A stretch of DNA of 64,000 bases from assembly GCA_028342535.1 (NCBI GenBank), contig JAOLWQ010000001.1, forward strand, positions 327,490 to 391,489, written 5' to 3'. Positions 7,849-16,121 of this stretch are shown here, piece by piece. How positions within the stretch are numbered: position 1 is the stretch's first letter; each line of letters opens with the position of its first letter. A program made the position numbers and the translations under genes. Source of the stretch: Methylophilaceae bacterium (GTDB taxonomy: Bacteria; Pseudomonadota; Gammaproteobacteria; Burkholderiales; Methylophilaceae). The notes below the pieces were generated by a model. The model did no database searches. It saw nothing but the letters and a program-made list of their open reading frames with translations, and was not told where the DNA came from.

Positions 7849-8805
7849 TTATACCTTAATATTTTTAATTAAAATTAATGAAAAAAGAAGTACTAATAAT
7901 ATTCTCAATAAGAAAGGATTATAATTATCGCCAGGAATATCTTTCTCAATTTTGATTGGTCTTTTTTCTTTTGAATCAATATCCATAATTGCAGTTGATA
8001 ATGCGTCAGGATTTTCTGCTTCATAGGCTTGATATTCTGTATTAAGCGACTTAAAAAACATATCTAATTTAATAATGGTTGGCTCCCTACCTTCAAGATA
8101 AGTATTGTCTGAAAATAAGCTAGGATCATTTGGTTCTTTTATAATTATCCAATATAAATTTATTTTTTGTTCAGTTAAAATTTGCGATATTCTATTTTTA
8201 ACTCGTTTAGATATTTTTCCTGCTCCATCTGAAAGTAATACTAATGCTTGTGAACCAGTTGTAGCTATCTCACTAAACATAAATAAACCAGATGTTATTC
8301 CTGAACCAATATTTGTTTGATTAATGGAAGACTTTGTAGCTGCATCAATAGCTGCATATGTGTAATCTCTATTTTTTGTTATTTTAGAACCATACAATGC
8401 GGAATTAGAGAAGCCCACAATACCAATCATGTCCAAAGGGCGATTATGGATAAAATCTTTTAAAATTCTTCTTGCTGCAGTTGATTTAATCTCAGATTTA
8501 TTCTCATCACCACCAATAAATGGTTTAGACATACTAACACTTCTATCTATAACAAATACCAATTGGGCACCTTTACCAATCTGAGTTATAGTTGATGATT
8601 TAGACCATGGATTTGCAAGAATCATAATTAATAAAAGTATTATTGAGGACATAATTACTTTAGTAATTAGATTAATTTTTTTTGATAAATTATCTTCGTA
8701 AAATAAATTAATATTACTGATTAAAAATTTATCTGAAACAGATATGAAAAATGGTAATAGGATCAGTGGTAACAAAAAAAACCAATTTACATTTATAAAA
8801 GTCAT
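7849..8805 (-). CDS. mxaC: MxaC, BatA-like von Willebrand factor A membrane protein
   Basis: The layout is two N-terminal membrane helices (about 6-22 and 48-64), a VWA domain and a C-terminal helix (about 297-315), as in Bat/MxaC proteins. The MIDAS motif is DRSVSMS (Asp87), followed by VLLSDGAGK. The VWA domain would face the periplasm. MxaC is one of the proteins needed to obtain calcium-bound methanol dehydrogenase in Methylobacterium. The gene abuts mxaA upstream and mxaK downstream with almost no spacing, consistent with one operon. Confidence 0.8.
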   Translation of the reverse strand: MTFINVNWFFLLPLILLPFFISVSDKFLISNINLFYEDNLSKKINLITKVIMSSIILLLIMILANPWSKSSTITQIGKGAQLVFVIDRSVSMSKPFIGGDENKSEIKSTAARRILKDFIHNRPLDMIGIVGFSNSALYGSKITKNRDYTYAAIDAATKSSINQTNIGSGITSGLFMFSEIATTGSQALVLLSDGAGKISKRVKNRISQILTEQKINLYWIIIKEPNDPSLFSDNTYLEGREPTIIKLDMFFKSLNTEYQAYEAENPDALSTAIMDIDSKEKRPIKIEKDIPGDNYNPFLLRILLVLLFSLILIKNIKV

Positions 8806-9663
8806 CTATATTTTTCTTTCGATAGCTCTAAGTAGCTTTGAAAAATTATATATATCGATAAAACGATTTTTCGTAAAATATGTTTTAGACGAATAAATTT
8901 CAGCGGAAGAAACCTCTACAAATATTTTAATTTCATCTTTAATTAATTGATAATTTATATTTTTTTCAATAAATTCATTTAAGTTGGAGATATTAATATT
9001 CTTATCAAATGTTTTATTAAAAGCATTAGTTAATATTAAAATAGATTCGATATAATTATCCTTTTCTTTTTTCTTGATTAAAATTTTAATTTTTTTATGG
9101 GCTTTTGCAAATGGACCATTCATTCTTCTTAAAAATGGAATATCAATATTCTTATAAATTAAAATTACTATTATTGATAAAATAATTATTGATAATAAAT
9201 AAGATAATTGATATGAAATTTCTATTTGAGTAGGTTTTTTTTGATCAATAGAATTAAGTAATATATTGTTTAATGGTGAATCAGCTATTTTTGTAAACCA
9301 ATACTTTTTTTCTGGCATCACAATATTGTCATTGTTAAATATATATTTATGAACTGGTAATTCAAAATTACCGTTATTTGTTTTTTGAAATATTTGATAA
9401 ATAATTTTATTAGTAAAAGTATATTTACCTTCATCTTCAATTATTTTATAAGATTGTTTGGTTAACCGTAGATTTTTTATTTTTTTATTTTCTAATTTCG
9501 GAACTTTTATAAATTTTTCATCTGAAATAATCTTATCTTCAATGACAATCAAATCACCCAGTTGGAAGCCATATGTTAAATTAACAATGTTAGTCTCTGT
9601 TTTATAATCTTTTGAGAATGCTAACGTATGAAATAGTAAAAATAAAAAGAAAATATTTTTCAT
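8806..9663 (-). CDS. mxaA: MxaA, methanol dehydrogenase maturation protein
   Basis: A signal peptide (about 1-17) precedes a periplasmic domain of about 130 residues, a membrane helix (LSYLLSIIILSIIVILIY, about 148-168) and a cytoplasmic tail. Sequence similarity is hard to judge by eye, so the assignment rests on topology and on its place between the DUF58 protein MxaS and the VWA protein MxaC. MxaA is linked in other methylotrophs to calcium insertion into methanol dehydrogenase. It overlaps mxaS by four bases and has the very high Lys/Ile content typical of this genome. Confidence 0.72.
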   Translation of the reverse strand: MKNIFFLFLLFHTLAFSKDYKTETNIVNLTYGFQLGDLIVIEDKIISDEKFIKVPKLENKKIKNLRLTKQSYKIIEDEGKYTFTNKIIYQIFQKTNNGNFELPVHKYIFNNDNIVMPEKKYWFTKIADSPLNNILLNSIDQKKPTQIEISYQLSYLLSIIILSIIVILIYKNIDIPFLRRMNGPFAKAHKKIKILIKKKEKDNYIESILILTNAFNKTFDKNINISNLNEFIEKNINYQLIKDEIKIFVEVSSAEIYSSKTYFTKNRFIDIYNFSKLLRAIERKI

Positions 9664-10502
9664 ATGTAATTACCGATGAAGTATTGTTGGATACTTTCTA
9701 TATTAATATCTTCATTTATCTCTATTTGTTTTAACTGCTTTTTCGAAAAAATATTAAATATTTTTATTTTCATTTTTTCATAATCAGTTAATATCTTTTG
9801 CTTTATACTCGGTCTTAAGAATACTTCATGCTCTAAGTTCATCTCAGAATCAGTAAACTTTCTAAATCCATAATTTGGCAATTTTTTAATTTCACTTTCT
9901 GACGAAATAAAAATTGGAATTACATGATGATTTGATAGTTTATTTAGTATTTCTTCTATTTGTATTGGAGTGTGGTGAAAATCTGAGATCCAAAATATTA
10001 ATGATTTCTCTTCCGGTAAGTATTTATCTATATCTTTTATTCCATCACTAGAGCTTTTTTCTATTTCAAATGTAAATTTATCTATCCATTGACTTATGTG
10101 GGCCAGATTGTTGTCAGGTTCTAATAAAAATTTTTTTTTAATTGAGTCGTTATAACAAATCATACTGAACCGATCCCCTTGACTCACTGCTGAATTTGCA
10201 ATGATTTTAGATAAATTCCTAATCATAGAATCATTCTTTTTAGTTACAAACATTGAGCTTGATACATCACATAAAGCAACTAAATTAATTGGATTATTTA
10301 AGTTATATGTCTTAACATATATATCTTCATAAGGGTCTGTTATTGAATTCTTAATGTCTATTCGGGTTAGATCAGGATGATCATTAAAATTTTTCGAGCC
10401 ACTGTATTCAAAATCATTACCAATTTTTGAGCTGAGGTTATTTCCATACCTATTATTTCTTGATCGCCAGGAAATAGAATATATAAATTGATTATCTTTC
10501 AA
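9660..10502 (-). CDS. mxaS: MxaS, DUF58/VWA-like protein
   Basis: The first half carries the YISWRSRNNRYG and IYVKTYNLNNPINLVALCDVSSSM region typical of DUF58 proteins, with a MIDAS-like DVSSS (Asp79). No membrane helix is present, so it is probably cytoplasmic. DUF58 proteins pair with MoxR-type AAA+ ATPases, and here the gene lies three bases after mxaR. In the mxa cluster this pair is MxaR-MxaS, thought to form a chaperone-like machine acting during methanol dehydrogenase maturation. The mechanism is not known from sequence. Confidence 0.82.
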   Translation of the reverse strand: MKDNQFIYSISWRSRNNRYGNNLSSKIGNDFEYSGSKNFNDHPDLTRIDIKNSITDPYEDIYVKTYNLNNPINLVALCDVSSSMFVTKKNDSMIRNLSKIIANSAVSQGDRFSMICYNDSIKKKFLLEPDNNLAHISQWIDKFTFEIEKSSSDGIKDIDKYLPEEKSLIFWISDFHHTPIQIEEILNKLSNHHVIPIFISSESEIKKLPNYGFRKFTDSEMNLEHEVFLRPSIKQKILTDYEKMKIKIFNIFSKKQLKQIEINEDINIESIQQYFIGNYI

Positions 10503-10505
10503 TCA

Positions 10506-11558
10506 TTAATCCAATACTGGAGTTGGCACTCTTATAAGAATTTCTTGTGAAAATTGCTTTAGTAGTTCTATTCTATTGTTTTCATATATTCTATTTATGA
10601 CGAGCCTATGTGCCATAACCTCATGAAAAACATAATCAATATCAGTTGGTTCAATATGTGATCTATTATTTAACCATGCATTAACTTTTGCAGCTTTGAT
10701 AAGCATGATCATTCCTCTTGGACTTGCTCCCGCAACAATGAAGTCATTCATATCCACTTCTTTAATATTGATATTAAATTTTTCTGGGGCCTCAGTGGCT
10801 AACCATAAATTTTCTACATACTCTCTTATATGGCTACTAGCTTGAACTTCATTTTGTATTGCAATAGATACTTTATTAAGCTCTTTGCAGTTAAAGTTAG
10901 CTGTAGGAATATCTTCAACTAATTTACTAGTATCTTGGAATCTACTATCAAAAATTATTGAATCACGTAATTTTTTATCTTTCGGAGCTTCGATTGAAAT
11001 TTCCATCATAAATCTATCACGTGCTGCAGCTGGAAGTTCAAAAGTCTCATTCTTTTCTACCTGATTTCGATCTGCGAAAACAACCATATTTGGCAAAAAT
11101 ATATCTTTATTAAATGCACTAATTGATTTTTCTGTCATTGCCCTTAAAAGTAATGAATGGACCTGAGGCCTTGCTCTATTAATTTCATTAAAAAAGAATA
11201 TTGATAAATCTTCACCTTTTTTAAGGAGAGGTCCTTTGGAGATATTTGGTTTTCCTTCGGCATTAATGGATGCATGATAAATAATATCATTCGGCATTAA
11301 GTCAACAGTCCCTTCTACTCGCTCATACTCTCCACCAATTAATTTGGTAATTACTTGTAATAAAGTTGTTTTACCAACCCCTACGCCACCTTCTAGCAAT
11401 ACATGACCTCTAGAAAACAGGCTAATAATGATTAGTTTTATTGCTTTTTCTTGTCCTAAAATAATCTTATTTGCGTCTAATTGAATTTTATCAGCATGGT
11501 CACGCCATTGTTTAATTATTGGATTTGATGATTCATTATTTGAATTATTTTCACTCAA
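10506..11558 (-). CDS. mxaR: MxaR, MoxR-type AAA+ ATPase
   Basis: This is a MoxR-family AAA+ ATPase with Walker A GGVGVGKTT (about 57-65). The Walker B segment reads FFFNEINRARPQ (Asn124-Glu125), so Asn stands where most AAA+ proteins have Asp. Sensor and lid parts follow (AAARDRFMMEI, ASPRGMIMLIKAAK). It heads the cluster and probably works with MxaS on methanol dehydrogenase maturation. The reading frame begins with TTG, preceded by AAGGA about ten bases upstream. I see no upstream in-frame ATG that would be better. Confidence 0.86.
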   Translation of the reverse strand: MSENNSNNESSNPIIKQWRDHADKIQLDANKIILGQEKAIKLIIISLFSRGHVLLEGGVGVGKTTLLQVITKLIGGEYERVEGTVDLMPNDIIYHASINAEGKPNISKGPLLKKGEDLSIFFFNEINRARPQVHSLLLRAMTEKSISAFNKDIFLPNMVVFADRNQVEKNETFELPAAARDRFMMEISIEAPKDKKLRDSIIFDSRFQDTSKLVEDIPTANFNCKELNKVSIAIQNEVQASSHIREYVENLWLATEAPEKFNINIKEVDMNDFIVAGASPRGMIMLIKAAKVNAWLNNRSHIEPTDIDYVFHEVMAHRLVINRIYENNRIELLKQFSQEILIRVPTPVLD

Positions 11559-11621
11559 AAGATTTTATATCCTTTTAAAATTAAATTTTTATTCTATAAG
11601 CTAATTGTTATTTCATTCGTA

Positions 11622-11630
11622 AGTATAGCA
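11622..11630 (-). promoter_or_regulatory. Candidate extended -10 promoter for the mxa cluster
   Basis: On the minus strand TGCTATACT matches the extended -10 form TGnTATAAT with one change. It lies just after the sulP stop and about 64 bases before the mxaR TTG start. It would give mxaRSACKL its own promoter separate from sulP. No clear -35 is present, which extended -10 promoters can tolerate. This is a single-motif prediction. Confidence 0.33.
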
Positions 11631-11636
11631 AAAGTT

Positions 11637-13160
11637 TTAACTTAATTTATCATCTGCAATATGGTATTTAGGATCTTCAAGTACATTTATTTCTACCATT
11701 TTTTTTGCGCTTTCTAAAACTTCTAAGCAGTCTGGGCTTAAATGAACAAGGTGCAATTTTTTGCCAGCTAATTTATATTTGTTTGCTAAATTATCAATTG
11801 CCATTAGGGCGGAATGGTCAGCTACTTTAGATAACTTAAAGTCGATAATAACTTCTTTCGGATCTTCCTTGATTTTAAATAATTCATTAAAGTTTTTAAC
11901 TGACGCAAAGAAAAGCGTACCCTTAAGCTCGTATATTTTCCAACCTTTTTTATTTTTTGAAGTTATAACTTCAATTATTCTTGCATGCTCCCATGCAAAT
12001 ACCAGTGCTGATACAATAACTCCTAAAATAACTGCTATTGCTAAATCTGCAACAATGGTTACTGCTCCTACAAGTAAACCAACAAAAATATCTTTTGTAG
12101 GAACTTTCCCAAATAATCTTAGACTACCCCATTCAAAAGTCTTTTCAGCAACTACAAACATAACGCCAATTAAAGCAGCTAAAGGAATCATTTCAATCCA
12201 TTTAGAAAGAAATAAAACAAAAGATGCTAGAAATACTGCTGTAGCAATTCCAGATAATCGTTTAACAGCACCATTATTTATATTAATCATACTTTGACCA
12301 ATCATCGCACAGCCACCCATACCACCAAAGAAGCCAGTTACAATATTGGCAAATCCTTGCGCCATTGATTCTTTGTTCGGTCTCCCTCTGGTATCGGTCA
12401 TATCATCAATTAAATTTAATGTAAGAAGTGATTCTATTAAACCAATAGCAGCTAATAAAAAAGCATAAGGTAATATGATTTTAAAGGTCTCTAAATTTAT
12501 GGGGACTAGTGGAAAATTGAAATTAGGAATACCGCCAGCAATTGAGCCTAAATCTCCAACTGTTTTACTATCAATACCGAAAAATGAAACAATACTTGTA
12601 GTAAAAATGATTGCAGCAAGTGTTGATGGAATAGTTTTAGTTATTTTTGGGAAGATATAAATAATAGTAACAGTCAGAATAATTAGACTTAGCATAATAT
12701 AAAGAGGTAAACCTTCCATCCAAATAGATATTCCTTGGCTATTAATAGTTTTAAAGTGATTAAATTGTGCAATAAATATAACAATTGCTAACCCATTTAC
12801 AAATCCAAGCATCACTGGATAAGGAACCATACGAATAAATTTACCTAATTTAAAAAGAGCAAAAATTATTTGTAATAACCCCATCATTATTACAGTAAAA
12901 AAGAGATATTCAGCACCATGCTGAACTACTAGTGAAACCATTACAACGGCGAGAGCCCCAGTTGCACCTGATACCATTCCAGGTCGACCACCAAATATAG
13001 AGGTAATCAAACAAATTATTATGGCAGCATAAAGACCTGTAAGAGGGGAGACTTGAGCAATAAGGGCAAATGCAATTGCTTCAGGAACCATAGCTAATGC
13101 GACTGTTAAACCACTTAATATGTTAGTTTTAATTTCTGGAAAATTATACGAGGATGACAT
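11637..13160 (-). CDS. SulP-family anion transporter with STAS domain
   Basis: The 507-residue protein has the SulP layout: a membrane domain of many helices starting near ILSGLTVALAMVPEAIAFALIAQVSPLTGLYAAII, and a C-terminal cytoplasmic STAS domain (about 405-495, with KEVIIDFKLSKVADHSALMAID). SulP members carry sulfate, bicarbonate or other anions. The substrate here is not certain. MVSGATGALAVVM and the GGMGGCAMIGQSMININNGA motif are typical. It is upstream of mxaR on the same strand with a 78-base gap, probably a separate unit. Confidence 0.9.
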   Translation of the reverse strand: MSSSYNFPEIKTNILSGLTVALAMVPEAIAFALIAQVSPLTGLYAAIIICLITSIFGGRPGMVSGATGALAVVMVSLVVQHGAEYLFFTVIMMGLLQIIFALFKLGKFIRMVPYPVMLGFVNGLAIVIFIAQFNHFKTINSQGISIWMEGLPLYIMLSLIILTVTIIYIFPKITKTIPSTLAAIIFTTSIVSFFGIDSKTVGDLGSIAGGIPNFNFPLVPINLETFKIILPYAFLLAAIGLIESLLTLNLIDDMTDTRGRPNKESMAQGFANIVTGFFGGMGGCAMIGQSMININNGAVKRLSGIATAVFLASFVLFLSKWIEMIPLAALIGVMFVVAEKTFEWGSLRLFGKVPTKDIFVGLLVGAVTIVADLAIAVILGVIVSALVFAWEHARIIEVITSKNKKGWKIYELKGTLFFASVKNFNELFKIKEDPKEVIIDFKLSKVADHSALMAIDNLANKYKLAGKKLHLVHLSPDCLEVLESAKKMVEINVLEDPKYHIADDKLS

Positions 13161-13342
13161 TTAAATTATTTGCTTTCTTAAGATTTTATTTAATAAAATA
13201 GGACGTCACAACTTAACACATTTAATTGTTTGGGAAAAAATAGTTTTTAAAAAAATAGCTGGGTATGAATTCCATTTTATTGTAACATTTCTAGAATAAG
13301 AGTAAATTGTGGTTATATTTATAATTTATATGTGGGGCTATT

Positions 13343-13540
13343 ATGTATACAGAAGAGCATACTAAAATATTAATTGATATTGCAACACTTCTTGACCTTG
13401 AGTTTAAAGAAGTTGAAAAGTTTATGGAGTTAATGCTTGGTGGTTATAATTTTGAAGATGGAGTTAATGGTTGTTCGTTAACAACAGCAGAATGTAAATT
13501 AATTTTAGATGAGATACAAAAAAGAAAGCCAAAATCCTAA
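13343..13540 (+). CDS. Small hypothetical protein, 65 residues
   Basis: This ORF fills an otherwise empty gap, has a GGGG-containing site before its ATG, and is not antisense to any other gene, all of which favour a real gene. The protein is acidic and predicted helical (EEHTKILIDIATLLDLEFKEVEKFMELMLGG), with a single Cys and a Lys-rich end. No membrane helix or known motif is visible. I do not recognise the family. It is convergent with the renalase-like gene. Confidence 0.6.
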   Translation: MYTEEHTKILIDIATLLDLEFKEVEKFMELMLGGYNFEDGVNGCSLTTAECKLILDEIQKRKPKS

Positions 13541-13566
13541 AATTTATAACGTCTGAGATTATATTT

Positions 13567-14559
13567 TTATTTTAGGTTATTATTTTTTTTAATTTCTTTT
13601 GCCATCATAAGGCCTGCCTCAAAAGCACTTTCGATTCTTCCATGGATGAACCAGTCACCGCATGAGGCAAGTTTATTCTCATAGTCTATGAATAAATTTG
13701 ATTTAGGTTGTTTGCATATGTTTGCATATTTCCAAGCATGAAGGGCAACATGATCTGCTTGATCTGTATCATAGCCAATAATTTCGGAAGTTTCTTTAGT
13801 TAAGTAAGAAATAACATCCTGAGATTCATCAGATAAGTGCTTTTCTGCCCAAGCATTAGTAGAGTGAACTAGCATAGAAAACGATTTTACCCTGTCTGGC
13901 TTAGAGCTATTAACTGAAACCCAGCTTATATCAGCATCACTTATAAGTGCTGCATCCCATAATAATGGGAGTTCTTTCTTAAATCCAAGCATTAAAGAAA
14001 AACAACCAACCATTTTTTTATTCATTAATTCATTATGATATTTAAAATAACCCGGAAGAATTTTTGCAGATTGAATTGCAGGGGCGGTAGATATAACCCA
14101 ATCAAATTCTCCTAAATTATTTAAATTGTCATCAAATAACTCCCAACCATAATTAGTATTTTTAATAATTTTACTAATTTTGACGTTTAATTTAATATTA
14201 AGCCCTTTAGATAAATACTCAGGTATTGAATTCATCCCAGGTACGCCAACATAATGAGGGTATTCTGAGTCCCAAGTCACACTTCTTAGTATTTTATTCT
14301 TTTTAAATTCCGCAAAGCGTGCATCCCATCGTTTAATTATATTTTTTCTTATTAATGGCTCTATAAATTCTTTAAAGCTTTTAGTTTTAGCTGTAAAAAA
14401 TTGCGCACCGTGATCAAATTCATATGGCCCAGAACGACGTAAAGCCATTCTGCCGCCCAAACCTCGGCTTTTTTCAAATAGTGATATGTTAGCAATATCT
14501 TTAAGATTTTGTGCAATAGTTATTGCAGAAATGCCAGCACCGATAATAGCAATTTTCAT
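13567..14559 (-). CDS. Renalase-like FAD-dependent amine oxidoreductase
   Basis: The N-terminus is a dinucleotide-binding fold (IAIIGAGISAITIAQNL), followed by the second FAD contact FEKSRGLGGRMA and then YEFDHGAQFFTAKTKSF. This is the signature of NAD/FAD-dependent oxidoreductases of the renalase-like group. The C-terminal part ends with the FAD-binding ASCGDWFIHGRIESAFEAGLMMAKEI segment. It is cytoplasmic, with no signal peptide. The physiological substrate in bacteria is unclear. A 25-codon membrane-peptide ORF ends seven bases upstream and may be co-transcribed. Confidence 0.87.
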   Translation of the reverse strand: MKIAIIGAGISAITIAQNLKDIANISLFEKSRGLGGRMALRRSGPYEFDHGAQFFTAKTKSFKEFIEPLIRKNIIKRWDARFAEFKKNKILRSVTWDSEYPHYVGVPGMNSIPEYLSKGLNIKLNVKISKIIKNTNYGWELFDDNLNNLGEFDWVISTAPAIQSAKILPGYFKYHNELMNKKMVGCFSLMLGFKKELPLLWDAALISDADISWVSVNSSKPDRVKSFSMLVHSTNAWAEKHLSDESQDVISYLTKETSEIIGYDTDQADHVALHAWKYANICKQPKSNLFIDYENKLASCGDWFIHGRIESAFEAGLMMAKEIKKNNNLK

Positions 14560-14566
14560 TTATAGT

Positions 14567-14644
14567 TTATTTTTTAAAGATAATCCAAATTAAAAAGACT
14601 ATAACTACGATTATCATTCCGATTATATTAATATCCAAAAGCAT
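14567..14644 (-). CDS. Candidate 25-residue single-helix membrane peptide
   Basis: This ORF is too short for the supplied track. The minus strand reads ATG then MLLDINIIGMIIVVIVFLIWIIFKK and TAA. It is one continuous hydrophobic helix flanked by an acidic N-terminus and a Lys-Lys C-terminus, as in small inner-membrane peptides. A strong Shine-Dalgarno (AGGGAG) lies seven bases before the ATG, better than those of many neighbours. Its stop is seven bases from the start of the renalase-like gene. I recognise no family. Homologues or expression data are needed to confirm it. Confidence 0.5.
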   Translation of the reverse strand: MLLDINIIGMIIVVIVFLIWIIFKK

Positions 14645-14712
14645 TTTTTAGCTCCCTAGTTAGGTTAATATTAGAACATTTTATGATAAGTTTTTAATGA
14701 AATAGGAAAGAA

Positions 14713-14734
14713 GCCCATATACTAATTATAGGGC
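14713..14734 (-). terminator. Candidate Rho-independent terminator after tRNA-Ser
   Basis: On the minus strand GCCC-TATA-attag-TATA-T-GGGC folds into an eight-pair stem with one bulged T and a five-base loop, followed by CTTCTTTCC. It lies 15 bases after the tRNA-Ser 3' end and would close the lysC-tRNA-Ser transcription unit. The U tract is broken by C residues, so efficiency may be modest. Confidence 0.5.
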
Positions 14735-14748
14735 ATCAAACAAAATAA

Positions 14749-14841
14749 TGGCGGAGAGTGAGGGATTCGAACCCTCGATACAGGTTAACCCCGTATACCT
14801 CCTTAGCAGGGAGGCGCTTTCAACCACTCAGCCAACTCTCC
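14749..14841 (-). tRNA. tRNA-Ser (anticodon GCT)
   Basis: The minus strand gives a class II tRNA of 93 bases with acceptor GGAGAGT/ACTCTCC, anticodon stem CCTCC/GGAGG with loop CTGCTAA, a long variable arm (TATACGGGGTTAACCTGTA), T loop GTTCGAATC and encoded CCA. Anticodon GCT reads AGU and AGC. It lies 43 bases downstream of lysC, the position it also holds after recA-recX-alaS-lysC in many proteobacteria. Confidence 0.97.
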
Positions 14842-14884
14842 GAATATGGCGGTACAATACTTTAAATAATTTTATAAATCAATA

Positions 14885-16111
14885 TTAGTTATCAGCAAGA
14901 TTAAAAGCTTTATGCAATGATTTTACAGCTTTATTTAAAGATTTTTCCTCTATAATTATAGAAATTTTAATTTCACTTGTTGAGATAGTACTAATATTAA
15001 TACCTTCTTCTGCCAAAGCCCTAAACATTTTACTTGCAACTCCAGGATTTGATCGCATACCAACACCAACTATTGATAATTTTGCAATTTTATTATTACC
15101 ACGTATCTCTCTGGCTTTAACATGCACCTTTACTTTTTTATTAAGAATATCTAAGGTTTTAGTCATATCATTTTTATGAACAGTAAATGTGAAGTCTGTT
15201 AAACTATCTCGTCCAATATTTTGAATAATCATATCTACATCTATTTTGGCATCAGCAACAGGACCCAAAATTTGATAAGCTATACCTGGCATATCAGGTA
15301 CTCCTAATACTGAAAGTTCTGCTTCATCTTTTACAAAAGCAATCCCTGAAATAATTGGGTTTTCCATATTTTTTTTATCCTCATATGTAATGATTGTTCC
15401 ATTTCCAGCTGTTTCAAAACTGGAAAGAACTCTTAGTTTAACTTTATATTTTCCAGCAAACTCTACTGCACGTGTTTGAAGAACTTTTGATCCTAAGCTA
15501 GCCATTTCTAACATTTCTTCAAAAGTGATCGAATCTAATTTTCTTGCTTCAGCGACTACTCTTGGATCAGTTGTATATATACCATCAACATCAGTATATA
15601 TTTGGCACTCGTCAGCCTTGATTGATGCAGCTAAAGCAACTGCAGTAGTATCTGATCCACCTCTACCCAGAGTAGTTATATTACCTTCACTGTCTGTTCC
15701 TTGAAATCCAGCAACCACAACTACAAAGCCTTCTTTTAAATCTTTTTTAATTATTTTTGAATCAATATTTTCAATACGAGCCTTGGTGTGTGATTTATTT
15801 GTAAGGATTTTTACTTGATGACCGGCATAACTTTTAGCCTTAATTCCTAAATTTATTAATGCTAAAGCAGTAAGCCCACTTGTTACTTGTTCACCAGTTG
15901 ATACAATACTATCCATTTCGCGTGGGTCAGGGGAGCTCATCATTTCTTCAGCTAAATTAATTAATTTATTTGTTTCCCCAGACATCGCTGATACAACAAC
16001 AACAATTTTATGTCCTTGTGATGCAAATTTTGCAACTTTTTCTGCAACAGCTTTTATCCTTATGGGATTTGCTACTGATGTCCCACCAAATTTTTGAACA
16101 AGAATTGACAT
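14885..16111 (-). CDS. lysC: Aspartate kinase
   Basis: Aspartokinase phosphorylates aspartate, the first step to lysine, diaminopimelate, threonine and methionine. The kinase domain opens with VQKFGGTSVANPIRI and holds TTLGRGGSDTTAVALA and YTDVDGIYTTDPR. Two ACT domains follow from about residue 265, giving feedback control. At 408 residues it is the normal monofunctional length. It is 11 bases downstream of alaS and precedes tRNA-Ser, a conserved arrangement. Confidence 0.96.
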   Translation of the reverse strand: MSILVQKFGGTSVANPIRIKAVAEKVAKFASQGHKIVVVVSAMSGETNKLINLAEEMMSSPDPREMDSIVSTGEQVTSGLTALALINLGIKAKSYAGHQVKILTNKSHTKARIENIDSKIIKKDLKEGFVVVVAGFQGTDSEGNITTLGRGGSDTTAVALAASIKADECQIYTDVDGIYTTDPRVVAEARKLDSITFEEMLEMASLGSKVLQTRAVEFAGKYKVKLRVLSSFETAGNGTIITYEDKKNMENPIISGIAFVKDEAELSVLGVPDMPGIAYQILGPVADAKIDVDMIIQNIGRDSLTDFTFTVHKNDMTKTLDILNKKVKVHVKAREIRGNNKIAKLSIVGVGMRSNPGVASKMFRALAEEGINISTISTSEIKISIIIEEKSLNKAVKSLHKAFNLADN

Positions 16112-16121
16112 AATATATAGT

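Noticed and set aside
11559-13160. SulP as a member of the mxa operon
   Set aside because: A 78-base gap with its own promoter-like element separates them, and SulP is not part of known mxa clusters. Co-transcription cannot be excluded.
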